NCBI GenBank assembly: GCA_046328335.1
Contig: JAXLWU010000026.1
Coordinates: 1-64,000 of the forward strand
Length of the DNA stretch: 64,000 bases
Direction of reading: 5' to 3'
DNA from: JACCXM01 sp046328335
GTDB taxonomy: Bacteria; Chloroflexota; Chloroflexia; Thermomicrobiales; UBA6265
Shown: one piece after another, positions 36,365 to 45,347 of the stretch
Layout: each line of letters opens with the position of its first letter
How positions within the stretch are numbered: the first letter of the stretch is position 1
Position numbers and translations under genes: made by a program
The notes under the pieces: model-generated
What the model was told of the DNA's origin: nothing
Database searches by the model: none
The model's input: the letters and a program-made list of their open reading frames with translations, nothing else

Positions 36365-37513
36365 GTGCCTGATACCAGCGATCTCATCGTGCTCATCGTG
36401 GTCATCGCGGCGCGGCTGCTGGTGCCGCTGGCGATCCCGCGCTACCCGATCCCCGCTGGCATCGCCGCTTTAGTCATCGATGGGGTCGATCAGACCATTT
36501 TTCAGACCTTCACCAAACTGCCGCTCGCCGGTTACCAGAGTTACGACAAGGCGCTCGATATCTACTACCTGTCGGTGGAATATCTGGCGACGCTGCGCAA
36601 CTGGTCCGTACTCGCCGCGGTGACGATGAGCCGCTTCCTGTTCTATTACCGGTTGGTCGGCGTCCTCCTCTTCGAGTTGCTGCACCTACGGGCGCTGCTC
36701 CTCTTCTTCCCGAACACCTTTGAGTACTTCTTCCTTTTCTATGAGGCGGTCCGGTTGCGCTGGAATCCGAAGCGGCTCGGGGTCACCGGCGTTCTCATCT
36801 CAACGTTCGCCATCTGGGTCTTCATCAAGATTCCGCAGGAGTACTGGATTCATATCGCCCAGATGGATGTCACCGATACCCTCAAGGAGCAGGTCTTCGG
36901 GGTAGCGCTCGATACGAGCTGGGGGACGATCGTGAGCGAGAATCTGATGCCCATCCTCGGGTTCGTGATCGTCGTGTTGCTGCTGCTCGGCGCGGCCCGC
37001 TCCTACGTCGTGAATCACCTGCCGCCGGCCGACTGGAGCTTCTCGTTCGATGTCGATGCCCACGGTTCGGATGTCTCGGCCGAGGAGGTGCTCGCGGCGC
37101 GGCGAGCGAGCGCACAACGGTTGTGGGACGCGGAACTGGTCGAAAAGATCGCCCTGGTGGCGCTGATGACGATCATCTTCTCCCGCATCCTGCCGAACAC
37201 GCAGGCCTCGCCGATCAGCGTCGCCATCGGTGTGGCGGCGATCATCGTCGCCAATACCGTGGTGACCGAGTTCCTGGTGCGGGTCGGCGTCTCCTGGGCC
37301 TCCTCGGGGCGGGAGTTTCTGGTGATGGCCGTGGTCAACGCGGTGATCGTCGCCGGGTTCTACCTGCTGATGCCGTTCACCGGAGACCGAATCGATATTC
37401 CGGCGACGCTCTTTTTCGTCTTGCTGCTGACGTTGCTGGTGACGCTCTATGACCGCTTCCGCCCGTACTACCAGGTGCGGCGGGAGCGGATGGCGACCGT
37501 GAGCGCCGCGTGA
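36365..37513 (+). CDS. Multi-pass membrane protein, unknown
   Basis: I do not recognise this 382-residue protein. At least seven hydrophobic segments are visible, at about residues 7-22, 78-100, 128-150, 195-215, 265-285, 290-310 and 340-362. A soluble loop of some 50 residues (DWSFSFDVDAHGSDVSAEEV) lies between helices 4 and 5. Motifs in the first half, such as FFPNTFEYFFLFYEAVRLRW, are rich in aromatic residues. The GTG at 36365 follows AGGAG. No partner genes suggest a substrate. It is probably an integral cytoplasmic-membrane protein. Confidence 0.65.
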   Translation: MPDTSDLIVLIVVIAARLLVPLAIPRYPIPAGIAALVIDGVDQTIFQTFTKLPLAGYQSYDKALDIYYLSVEYLATLRNWSVLAAVTMSRFLFYYRLVGVLLFELLHLRALLLFFPNTFEYFFLFYEAVRLRWNPKRLGVTGVLISTFAIWVFIKIPQEYWIHIAQMDVTDTLKEQVFGVALDTSWGTIVSENLMPILGFVIVVLLLLGAARSYVVNHLPPADWSFSFDVDAHGSDVSAEEVLAARRASAQRLWDAELVEKIALVALMTIIFSRILPNTQASPISVAIGVAAIIVANTVVTEFLVRVGVSWASSGREFLVMAVVNAVIVAGFYLLMPFTGDRIDIPATLFFVLLLTLLVTLYDRFRPYYQVRRERMATVSAA

Positions 37514-37559
37514 CGCTGGAGGCGGATCACCCCGAGTCGGAACGGAAGCGGAGCGGAAG

Positions 37560-38054
37560 ATGATGGGCCGTATCGACAGATCGTGCTACACGCGGCGCAC
37601 GCTCTTCATCGGGACGACGTTGTTCGTCATGAGCGCCCGCCGCGACTCGGCGAGCGCGGCGCCAGCATCGGCGGGGGTGCTGCCAGGAGAGAGGTTGATG
37701 TCAGGACCGGCCGCGGTCATTGGAACGATCGAGTTCCCCGCCGATCTCCCCGCCAGTCCGCCGGCGACGATCTACGCCCGGATCGAGGATGTCTCGCTCG
37801 CCGACGCGCCGTCGACGGTCCTCGCGAGTGTCACCCTCACCGATGTGAGCGTGCCGCCCCCACCGGGAGAGATCGTGACGTTTGCGATTACCGTTGGAAA
37901 CTACGACCCGAGCAGGCGCTACTCGGTGCGGGTGCATGTCGATCGCGATGGCGATGGCCGGATCAGCGTGGGGGATCTGGTGAGCACCTCGAGTCACCCG
38001 GTCCTGACCCAGGGTGGCGGAATGGTGGTGACGGTTCCCGTCCGCGTGGTGTAA
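37560..38054 (+). CDS. YbaY-family exported protein
   Basis: A 164-residue exported protein whose C-terminal 110 residues match the YbaY (lipoprotein_15) fold: VIGTIEFPADLPASPPATIY opens the domain, then RIEDVSLADAPSTVLASV, FAITVGNYDPSRRYSVRVHV and DGRISVGDLVSTSSHPVLTQ. The N-terminus has a twin-Arg-like YTRRTLFIGTTLFVMSARR signal rather than a lipobox. YbaY proteins have poorly defined roles at the cell envelope. ATG at 37560 follows GGAAG. It begins 46 bases after the membrane-protein gene and may share its transcript. A perfect palindrome starts at its stop. Confidence 0.75.
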   Translation: MMGRIDRSCYTRRTLFIGTTLFVMSARRDSASAAPASAGVLPGERLMSGPAAVIGTIEFPADLPASPPATIYARIEDVSLADAPSTVLASVTLTDVSVPPPPGEIVTFAITVGNYDPSRRYSVRVHVDRDGDGRISVGDLVSTSSHPVLTQGGGMVVTVPVRVV

Positions 38055-38092
38055 CAGCGGTACTCCCGTGCGGCCGCACGGGAGTACCGCTG
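38055..38092. terminator. Perfect 19-bp palindrome between convergent genes
   Basis: Arms 38055-38073 (CAGCGGTACTCCCGTGCGG) and 38074-38092 are exact complements with no loop, beginning directly after the stop codon. It serves both the YbaY-like and the SOUL genes. Confidence 0.8.
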
Positions 38093-38104
38093 TCGCTGTC
38101 CCCC

Positions 38105-38779
38105 CTACTTCGTGGTGTCGATCGGGGCGACTTCGACAAAGACCTCCTGGCGACGCTCATCCGGCGGGGTCATCGGCGGGTCATAGCCAAAGTACCCTGG
38201 CTTGCCGACCGGTTCCCACGTGCTGCCCTCCAGCCCGGCAAGCAGTTCTGCCGTGCGCCGCTCGACCACGGCATCATCGGCGATGCCGGAGAAGCGGAGA
38301 ACCGCCAGGGTCTGCTCGGGGACGGTGACAATCCGCACCCGGTCGTCGCCCGGTTTCGGCAGCGTTTCCATCGTGTACTCGGCCGGCATGAAGAAGCGCA
38401 TCACCCGTCCGCTCTCGCCCGGTTCCATCGCCACCGGGGCGGTCATCGCGATCGGTGCGTTGGCCTCCTCGACGGCGACCGGCGCGGTCATGGCGACTTC
38501 CGGGCCGGCCCGATTCTCGGCGAAGATGAACGCGGCGAGGGTCATGAACGCCGAGTACTGACCGGAATCGACGCCAGTGCCGGGGCCCATGTCGGCCTCC
38601 GCCGCCAGCCGGGGGCCGTACTGCCGGATTTCGATCGCACCGACAGTGTCGACGACATCGTAATGGGGTTGTTCGACGTCTTCTTCTGCCTGGGCCATGG
38701 TCATCCCCATAGTTGCGCCGGAAACTCCGATGAGCAGCGCGGCCAGGGCCACGCGCAATCCTCCAACGCGCCGAAACAT
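38105..38779 (-). CDS. Exported SOUL-family haem-binding protein
   Basis: A SOUL/HBP-family protein of 224 residues, here exported. Residues 1-31 are a signal peptide (RVALAALLIGVSGATMGMTMAQA). The SOUL domain follows: YDVVDTVGAIEIRQYGPRLA, YSAFMTLAAFIFAENRAG, the repeated VAMTAPV box, RFFMPAEYTMETLPKP and GYDPPMTPPDERRQEVFVEV, the last being the standard family ending. Members bind haem or tetrapyrroles loosely. No haem-uptake genes are adjacent, so its role is open. It is probably anchored to or released from the cell envelope. Confidence 0.9.
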   Translation of the reverse strand: MFRRVGGLRVALAALLIGVSGATMGMTMAQAEEDVEQPHYDVVDTVGAIEIRQYGPRLAAEADMGPGTGVDSGQYSAFMTLAAFIFAENRAGPEVAMTAPVAVEEANAPIAMTAPVAMEPGESGRVMRFFMPAEYTMETLPKPGDDRVRIVTVPEQTLAVLRFSGIADDAVVERRTAELLAGLEGSTWEPVGKPGYFGYDPPMTPPDERRQEVFVEVAPIDTTK

Positions 38780-39243
38780 GCCTCACACTCCTCGAATGGT
38801 GACCGGATCGAGCACGGGAGCGACACCGGTCCTGAACACATCGTAGATGGGAGTGGGATGCGGTAGCCGAGCACGCGCTACCGGTCGAGTTCATTCGGGC
38901 CGGAGCAGGTTGTCCCAAGTGTCGTCACGGACAATAGCCGAATGGCGAAGCGGGGCAATCGTGATGTCCTCCCGCACGACACCCGCTGAACCGCCCGATG
39001 CGGTGGAAAGACGCATGCAGACATTCGCAGAGGGTGTTTGCATCCGGACCCCTTGCTAGGAGAACACGGACTCCTGCCCGCGGCGACACACGACCTGCAT
39101 GTGATGCCTCCCAAGGATGATCGATGTCACAGAAGACGGGGAGGGGGCAAACGCTCCCTCCCCGTCTTCCCCGTGCCCGCCGGCAGTGGTGACGCCGGGC
39201 TGGATGGTTGTTCCTGCCAGGGTCGGCAGAAAGCTTGGGCGAA
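38780..39243. other. Intergenic region, no gene seen
   Basis: These 464 bases hold the terminator at 39132-39169 and no coding signal. The SOUL gene promoter should lie in the left part, but I could not identify it. Confidence 0.5.
39132..39169 (-). terminator. 17-bp hairpin after the large Cys-rich gene
   Basis: GAAGACGGGGAGGGGGC pairs with GCTCCCTCCCCGTCTTC (one wobble) around an AAAC loop, 75 bases beyond the stop on the minus strand. Confidence 0.6.
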
Positions 39244-41169
39244 CTAGCCGCAGTGGCCCGGCCCGGTCACCCCCTCGTTATAGGCGGTGAGGATCGGGAT
39301 CAACACCTTCGCGGCATTCTTCTGGGCGGTCGTGCCGAACGACCCCGATGTCGTGCCATTGAACAACTTGTAGGCTTCCACCAGAGAGCCCGTCGTGCGA
39401 TCCGCGCTGAGAATCGCTACCGGTACGCAAGCGCCGCGCGCGATGTTGATCAGCGCCGCGCTGTACTGCTGCGCCAGGGCGTAGTAGCCCCCTCCGTCGC
39501 TCGACGAGGCGAGCATCGCGTTGAGATACGTCTTGCCGCTCTTGAAGAAGGGGGTCGTCGTGATGAAGGACGGGAATCCAGTGACGGCCACCAGTTCAGC
39601 CGGCGACTGATCCCACAGTTCCGGATGGGTCTTCCAGTAGCCCTGGGTGCGGGTGCAGGTGTTGGCCCTGCACTCGCAGTCGCCGGTCGGCTCCTTGCAG
39701 ATGCAGATCGGTTTGCATTCGACCGGCGGGCAGACTTTCGGGGAGCCGCTCACGCATGTCCCAGCTTGGCAACTGTCGTTGACCGTGCAGGCCTTGCCGT
39801 CGCTGCACGTGGTGCCGTCCTGCTTCGGCTGCTTTGCGCAGGCGTCAGTCACTTCGTTACAGACACCGGTGTTGCACTGATCATTCTGGCCGCTGCAGTC
39901 GCGCGCCGTGCCAACGCACTCGCCCTGCGCGTTACAGGTGTCGTTCACGGTGCAGTACAGGCCGTCGTCGCAGGAGACACCCGGGGTTGGCTGCTTTTCA
40001 CACCGGTCCGCTTGTTCATTACAGACGCCGATGTTGCACTGGTCGGTCTTGTGGCTGCAGTCCCTGGCTGGCCCGGATTGGCACGCGCCGCTACCGTCGC
40101 TTTGCTCGACGCAGACATCGCCATCGGTGCAGAACAATCCGTCGTCGCAGGTGCCGGGCTTGTAGACGGGAACGCAGGCATTGGCTTCCTCGTCACAGAC
40201 GCCGGTGTTGCACTGATCGTCGAGATTGCTGCAGTCGCGGTCCTTGCCGACGCAGACGCCGCCCTGGCAGGAGTCTTTGACGGTGCAGAACAGCCCGTCG
40301 TCGCAATCCGTGCCGTCCTCGACAGGGCGCGTCTTGCAGGCGCCGTCGTCCGGATCGCAATACCCCTCGTTGCATTGATCGACGCCATCAGTCTTGGAGC
40401 AGTCCTTCGCCTGGTAGCTGCATTCGCCGACCTGCCCCGTTTCGTTGGTGCTGCAGGAGTCTTCCGTGCACGTGTCGCCGTCGTTGCAGCCGCAACTGAT
40501 CTTGCCGCCGCACCCGTCGGGGATATCGGTGCCGCAGGCGTTGGCGCCGAGGTCCTTGCAGGTCAATCGGGTGCATGTGCACGACGCGGGGACGCAAGTA
40601 CCCCCTTCGCCCTCTACCCCGACCACTTCGTACCGATCAAAATGCTTATTGCCGACGTCGCAACCATTCGCGTTATTGCAGTAGCAGAACTTGGCGTCGG
40701 GGACCGCGAAACCCGCGTTCGCCACATCTTCGCGACAACTGTTGTTCCCCGTGTCGTCCTCGCAGCAAACCTGGATCGATCCCTGCGGCGGGTTCTGGCC
40801 GTTGACGTCGCATCCGTTCCCGCTCAACGCGATCTTGCAGCTGAATTCGTTGCCGGATGCCGCCGGGCACTGCTTGGGGCTGGTGCCATCAGGACAGAGA
40901 TTGGCGCCGATCAGCGAGCGCGCGGTTTGACCAGCCGTACCGCCGCCGCTGTCGAAATTGTGGCGTGCCTTGCCACCCTGCTTGGCCTTGCCGCCGTTCT
41001 TGCCTCCACGGCCCTTCTTGCCCTTGCCCTTGGCGTCAAGGTCGCCGGTCGCCAGCACAGCGCCGCCAAGTCCTGCCACGAGTCCACCGACGAGGCGCGC
41101 GAGGGCGCCCCGCCGGGATGTCTCCTGAGCTATCGCTTTCGTGATCTCCGCGAATTGCTTTTCGTCCAT
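39244..41169 (-). CDS. Large Tat-exported Cys-rich repeat protein with C-terminal RTQGYWKTH domain
   Basis: A 641-residue exported protein. The leader MDEKQFAEITKAIAQETSRR shares the F-x-SRR pattern of the other exported proteins here, followed by a hydrophobic stretch and a Lys/Gly-rich linker (GKGKKGRGGKNGGKAKQGG). Residues about 220-500 hold five tandem modules of about 45 residues patterned on CDDGLFCTxxDxC-x-GxCxG-x-DCSxxxDQCNxGVC, as found in large secreted proteins of Myxococcota and in dickkopf-like folds. The end begins TCTRTQGYWKTHPELWDQSP, a module seen at the end of many secreted bacterial proteins. Function unknown; adhesion or matrix roles are plausible. The ATG is preceded by GGGAAG. 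Confidence 0.75.
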   Translation of the reverse strand: MDEKQFAEITKAIAQETSRRGALARLVGGLVAGLGGAVLATGDLDAKGKGKKGRGGKNGGKAKQGGKARHNFDSGGGTAGQTARSLIGANLCPDGTSPKQCPAASGNEFSCKIALSGNGCDVNGQNPPQGSIQVCCEDDTGNNSCREDVANAGFAVPDAKFCYCNNANGCDVGNKHFDRYEVVGVEGEGGTCVPASCTCTRLTCKDLGANACGTDIPDGCGGKISCGCNDGDTCTEDSCSTNETGQVGECSYQAKDCSKTDGVDQCNEGYCDPDDGACKTRPVEDGTDCDDGLFCTVKDSCQGGVCVGKDRDCSNLDDQCNTGVCDEEANACVPVYKPGTCDDGLFCTDGDVCVEQSDGSGACQSGPARDCSHKTDQCNIGVCNEQADRCEKQPTPGVSCDDGLYCTVNDTCNAQGECVGTARDCSGQNDQCNTGVCNEVTDACAKQPKQDGTTCSDGKACTVNDSCQAGTCVSGSPKVCPPVECKPICICKEPTGDCECRANTCTRTQGYWKTHPELWDQSPAELVAVTGFPSFITTTPFFKSGKTYLNAMLASSSDGGGYYALAQQYSAALINIARGACVPVAILSADRTTGSLVEAYKLFNGTTSGSFGTTAQKNAAKVLIPILTAYNEGVTGPGHCG

Positions 41170-41177
41170 TGCGGGTC

Positions 41178-41206
41178 TTCCCTTTTATTGAGAACGATCG
41201 TGCGTC
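41178..41206 (-). promoter_or_regulatory. Possible promoter of the large Cys-rich gene
   Basis: On the minus strand TTGCCT and AATAAA are 17 bases apart shortly before the gene. The match is moderate. The gap to 41571 holds no gene. Confidence 0.35.
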
Positions 41207-41571
41207 AGGCAATGACGTCGGGACACCTGCTGTCAGGTTTCATCGCCGCTGATGTGATCCCCGTCCCCCCTCCTTTGCGTCCTGCTGCCCGCCGTCTGGC
41301 GCCGGCAGGGAGTCATCGCTGGTGCGCGTCCCGAGCGGGTCAAGGCACCAACGAGGCCCCGCTCGTTCCACCGGATCGATCCGCCTCGCCCGCTCGCCAG
41401 GCACGTCCTCTGATTCTGGAGTGTGGTGGAGCAAAACCGCGTTGTCATCGGGGAAATAGCGTGATTCTGACACCGCCAAATGCGGCGGCCCGGGCCGATC
41501 TTTTTGATGATTGCGGCGGTAGTGCAAATGGATGGTAGCGGTTATGCCAATTGGAGTGGTCCGGGCTGGGG

Positions 41572-42066
41572 CTATGGCCCCGCAACCGGTGGATCAGCCG
41601 GCGTCGCCATGTGCTCGGGACCGGCACGCAATCTCCAGGGCGAGATCGACGGGACGCTCGGCGACCCTGATGCGGGTTGCGACGTTTGAAAGGCGAGGGT
41701 GCGGCGAAGGTGGCGAACAATGTCGGCGAGTTGGGTCCCCTTGCTGATGACCCAGAGCGCACCGGCCTCCAATGCCCGGCGGTGATGTCCCAGGTCGATC
41801 ACTGCCGTCAGGACCAGCGGCCGCCCATGTGGATGGTGCTCACGGAAGTGGCGCACGACCTGGACCCCATCGCCATCCGGCAGGCACAGGTCGATGACGG
41901 CCATGTCGATGCCGTCGAGAAGCAGGCGCGGGGCATCCCGCGCTTCGGCGATGGAACCGGCCGGCCCGACCACCATGAAATCGGGTTCGCGATCGAGAAT
42001 CTATACCAAGGGTTGACGAGACCCGACCTGATCGTCAACCAGGAACACCCGCACGGACAAACTCAT
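41572..42066 (-). pseudogene. Response regulator receiver domain with in-frame stop codon
   Basis: Reading from ATG at 42066 gives SLSVRVFLVDDQVGSRQPLV, then TAG at 42001-42003, then ILDREPDFMVVGPAGSIAEA and the rest of a receiver domain: the phospho-Asp box MAVIDLCLPDGDG, VLTAV and ALEAGALWVISKG with the conserved Lys. No output domain follows; after the receiver the frame runs about 35 residues without a fold. So the gene is broken at codon 22 and lacks the HTH usually found. Translation could restart at the ATG at 41976 but would lose the acidic VDD pocket. Confidence 0.75.
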
Positions 42067-42420
42067 GGAGGGTTGTGCGGCTGGACCTGGGTAAGCCAGT
42101 ACCGCGCGGAGCAGCGCAAGATGTCACTATCCATCCTGACAAGGCCCTTCTGCAGACACAGGCGGAATGCACGCGGGAGACCAGATTGATCGCGCTCAAG
42201 AGTTCCGGCATCAACAAAAGCGCGCCAATGCTATTGACTGCATTGGCGCGGTCGCGACCGTGCTAAATGGAGCGAATCAGCCTGCCGCCGGTGTTGACCC
42301 GATGCCGTGGCGAATAAGGAATCGCGCGGCTGAAAGACGCAACTCCACCATCATTGAACAAGATTCTCAGCGCCTATGACGGTATCTGGCTAATCGCAAG
42401 CCCTTATGATTACTCGCTAC
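42067..42420. other. Intergenic region, no gene seen
   Basis: These 354 bases upstream of the broken response regulator contain the terminator at 42214-42250 and no coding signal. Confidence 0.5.
42214..42250 (-). terminator. Rho-independent terminator of the Agl23-like operon
   Basis: On the minus strand an 11-bp stem CGCGCCAATGC/GCATTGGCGCG with an eight-base loop is followed by CTTTTGTTG. It lies about 170 bases after the stop at 42421. Confidence 0.75.
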
Positions 42421-45339
42421 TCAAGGCGTCGCGCCCGCGTCTTCCGCATCGAGATCTTCGGCGTCAAGCGAGGCAGGGGGAGCGGTTTCCAGGACCGCGT
42501 CGCGGCCGACATCGGTGAGGAGCACCGCGCCGTCCGGCGCAATGGCGACCCCGATCGGCTGCGACAGCCGTTCCGCTCCGGCCGCGCTGAGGCGGGCAAC
42601 GATCGCGCCGTTCCGGTCGAGGACAATCGCTTCCGCCGCGTTGGAGGCGGTGGCATACAGATCGCCGTTGGCGTCGAAGGCGAGGTAGGGCTGGTACGCG
42701 GGAGGCAGCCCGCCCGGTTGGGTCTTCGGCCAGTCGGGAACCGGCCATTCCCCGGCTGGCGTGCCGTCCGGGGTGAAGATGGCAATACGCGCGTTGCCGG
42801 AATCGGCCACGTAGATGTTTCCATCCGGACCAACCGCGATCCCGACCGGCTCGATCAACTGACCGAGGCCGGTGCCGTAGCCGCCCCAGGTGGAGACGAA
42901 CGTGCCGTCCCGGGTAAAGCGCTGCACCCGCTCGTTGCCGGTATCGGAGACGTAGATCGCGTCGTCACCGATGGCGATGTCCCGCGGTCCGAAGAAGCGG
43001 CCGCCGGCTTCTCCGACTCGCGCGGGGTCGTCGCCGGTATCGTAAATCTCGCCGCCGATGGTCTGGACGATGGCGCCGCTGGCATCGAGGGCGACCACCC
43101 GGTGCCCCCAGGTGTCCGCGACCCAGATCGTCCCGTCGGGGGCAATGGTCACCCCGGTCGGTCCCAGACCGTTCTCGGTGCGGGTGAAGGAGACGCCGTT
43201 GGCGCCGTCACCCCAGACATCGAGGAGATCGCCGTCCCGGTTGAACCGCTCCAGCCGGGCATTGCCGCTATCGACGACGGCGATGGTGCCGTCACGACCG
43301 ACGGCGACGCCGATCGGATCGGTGAACTGCCCCGGTTCCGTACCGGGGCCGGCGCGGTCGGCGAGGTCAAAGGGACCGGAGCGGACCGTGACCCGCTGGG
43401 CGAGATCGGGGGCGAGACCGACGGTGACCATCGCCGGCGGCGGCAAGGGGACACCCTCCCGGAAGAGGAGATAGTGCCAGATTTCGCGCCAGCGCCAGGG
43501 CGTCACGAGCGCGCCGAAGAGATCGCCGATATCCGGATCGAGATAGTGCGGGGGCACCGTGTTCAGCCAGGGCCAGGTCTGCGCGGTATAGCCGGCCGCG
43601 GTCATTCCGGCGTCGGTCGCGGCGAACACGACCTGCGCGCCGGCGGACGGACCGGCTCCGGGGGGAACGACCGTCAAATCCGGGAATTCGCGGAAGTACC
43701 AGACATACGGCCAGCGGACATCCTCTTCCACCGCAAGGCTCAGGCTGTGACTGCCGGTTGGATCGCGCGCCGTGCCTTCGCTGACGCCAACATCGCGCGC
43801 GAGCCGCAGAAATCGTTCGACGCTGGGCAACGTGCCGAGGGTCGCCGTGCGCTGGGCGAGCAGTTCGAGGCCGAGGTCGGCGCGGCCGTAGGTGAGCAGC
43901 GTCGCCGACCGCAGGCCAAGCCCTCCCAGCAGGATGGTGAGGACGAGCAGCAGCATGGTCCCCGGCAGACGGCGATCATCCGTGTCGCGGGCGTCGATGC
44001 TCAACCGCCAGATAAGATAGAGCAGGGGCATGACCACCAGGGCGAAGACCGCCACCGGCGGCGCCGCCGCCGCCAGTCGCTCGCGGAGATCGGCACTCGT
44101 CGGCTGCACCCGTGAGGCGAGAACGCCCACCGCGGAGAGCCCGGCGAGGACGCCGAGCATCGCCAGCACCAGGAGCACGCCGCGTCCGTTCCAGACCTCG
44201 CGCCAGGCGATTTCATGAAGAAGCGCGCCAAGGGCGATCCCGGCGACCAGCAGCAGCGGCAGTACGACATGGATCGCCTGCGCGGGTGAACGTCCGGCGG
44301 AAAAACTCCACAACGCGAACGCCGCCGCGAACCAGCCGCCGAAGAGGACGACAGCCTCCCGCTCCTCGGTGCGCACGAGGGCGGCGATGGCGAAGAGGAT
44401 GGCGATCGGTTCGTAGACGAGGAGGATCAGGAGAAACACCTGGACCGGTTGCTCGCCCCCACTGGTCAGCAGGGTCCACCAGGCGCGGAGGGTTTCCCCG
44501 GCGCCGGCGATCCCCGCCGGATTCGACAGGAACCGGGTGAAGCCGAGGAGCGCGGCGAGGACAAAGGCAAGGAGGGCGATCCACCAGGCATCCCGCAGGG
44601 CGCGTCCTCCCGCGCGGATCGTTCCCTCCGGCGCGGCGAAGCCCGCCAGCGCGATCCCGATCACGACGGTCAGGGCTACGCTGATCGCACTCGGGGCGGT
44701 AGCCAGAGCGATGCCGCCGAGCGCGCCGATTACCGCTGCTGACCGTCTCGTTTCCAGTCGCGATATCGAGGGGGCATCGCCCGCGGCGCGTTCACCGAGG
44801 CGGATCAGCACCACCGCCGCCGCGAGCGCCAGCAGCGCCACAACGATCTCGGGCGAAACGACGCGCGAGGCGTAGACTAGCGTCGGGGAGAGCGCGATCA
44901 ACCCTGCCATGCCAAGCACCGCGGGCATACCGAGCCAGCGGCGCAGCGCGAGCGGCAGGAAGACGAGCGCCAGACCGGCGAGGACGGGTGCCAGCCGCGC
45001 CACGACGTCGGTCGCCCCGAACAGGAAAAAGACGAGGCCCTGGAGCAGCAGAAAGGCGGCGCCGCTGTCCGGAATCGGTTGCCCGGAGAGGGAGGGTTGC
45101 CCGCGGAAAAGGATCCAGCCGTTGTAGGCCCAGGTCGCTTCGCTCGCGTCGAGCGCGACGCTATCGAGGCGCAGCAGCCGCAACGCCAAGGCGGCAACGA
45201 TGGTGACGATCCAGCCGAGGAGGAGCCAGCCGCTGATGGAGCCGATGGTGATCGGGATGACCCGATCGAGCGGGCTCCCGATCGGCCGGGTCAGACTCAC
45301 GTCACTGGCTCCGCTGGCGCCGAGTGGAGTGCTGTCCAT
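42421..45339 (-). CDS. Agl23-like (TIGR03663-type) membrane protein with C-terminal NHL propeller
   Basis: A 972-residue membrane protein. The first 480 residues have about 11-12 hydrophobic segments with GT39/PMT-like features: LRLDSVALDASEATWAYNGW in the first loop, FLLLQGLVFFLFGATDVVAR and LAPVLAGLALVFLPLALRRW. Residues about 650-960 hold five or six NHL repeats, for example GQFTDPIGVAVGRDGTIAVV, LGPTGVTIAPDGTIWVADTW and LIEPVGIAVGPDGNIYVADS, an extracytoplasmic propeller. It belongs with the paralogue upstream to the Agl23 flippase-associated group. ATG at 45339 follows GAGG by six bases and is eight bases after the upstream stop, so the two are an operon. Lipid-linked sugar transfer or flipping is the likely theme. 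Confidence 0.78.
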   Translation of the reverse strand: MDSTPLGASGASDVSLTRPIGSPLDRVIPITIGSISGWLLLGWIVTIVAALALRLLRLDSVALDASEATWAYNGWILFRGQPSLSGQPIPDSGAAFLLLQGLVFFLFGATDVVARLAPVLAGLALVFLPLALRRWLGMPAVLGMAGLIALSPTLVYASRVVSPEIVVALLALAAAVVLIRLGERAAGDAPSISRLETRRSAAVIGALGGIALATAPSAISVALTVVIGIALAGFAAPEGTIRAGGRALRDAWWIALLAFVLAALLGFTRFLSNPAGIAGAGETLRAWWTLLTSGGEQPVQVFLLILLVYEPIAILFAIAALVRTEEREAVVLFGGWFAAAFALWSFSAGRSPAQAIHVVLPLLLVAGIALGALLHEIAWREVWNGRGVLLVLAMLGVLAGLSAVGVLASRVQPTSADLRERLAAAAPPVAVFALVVMPLLYLIWRLSIDARDTDDRRLPGTMLLLVLTILLGGLGLRSATLLTYGRADLGLELLAQRTATLGTLPSVERFLRLARDVGVSEGTARDPTGSHSLSLAVEEDVRWPYVWYFREFPDLTVVPPGAGPSAGAQVVFAATDAGMTAAGYTAQTWPWLNTVPPHYLDPDIGDLFGALVTPWRWREIWHYLLFREGVPLPPPAMVTVGLAPDLAQRVTVRSGPFDLADRAGPGTEPGQFTDPIGVAVGRDGTIAVVDSGNARLERFNRDGDLLDVWGDGANGVSFTRTENGLGPTGVTIAPDGTIWVADTWGHRVVALDASGAIVQTIGGEIYDTGDDPARVGEAGGRFFGPRDIAIGDDAIYVSDTGNERVQRFTRDGTFVSTWGGYGTGLGQLIEPVGIAVGPDGNIYVADSGNARIAIFTPDGTPAGEWPVPDWPKTQPGGLPPAYQPYLAFDANGDLYATASNAAEAIVLDRNGAIVARLSAAGAERLSQPIGVAIAPDGAVLLTDVGRDAVLETAPPASLDAEDLDAEDAGATP

Positions 45340-45347
45340 CGTCCGCC

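Noticed and set aside
36108..36473. 121-codon + strand frame in the adhesin upstream region
   Set aside because: It overlaps the start of the membrane protein gene in another frame and has no motif.
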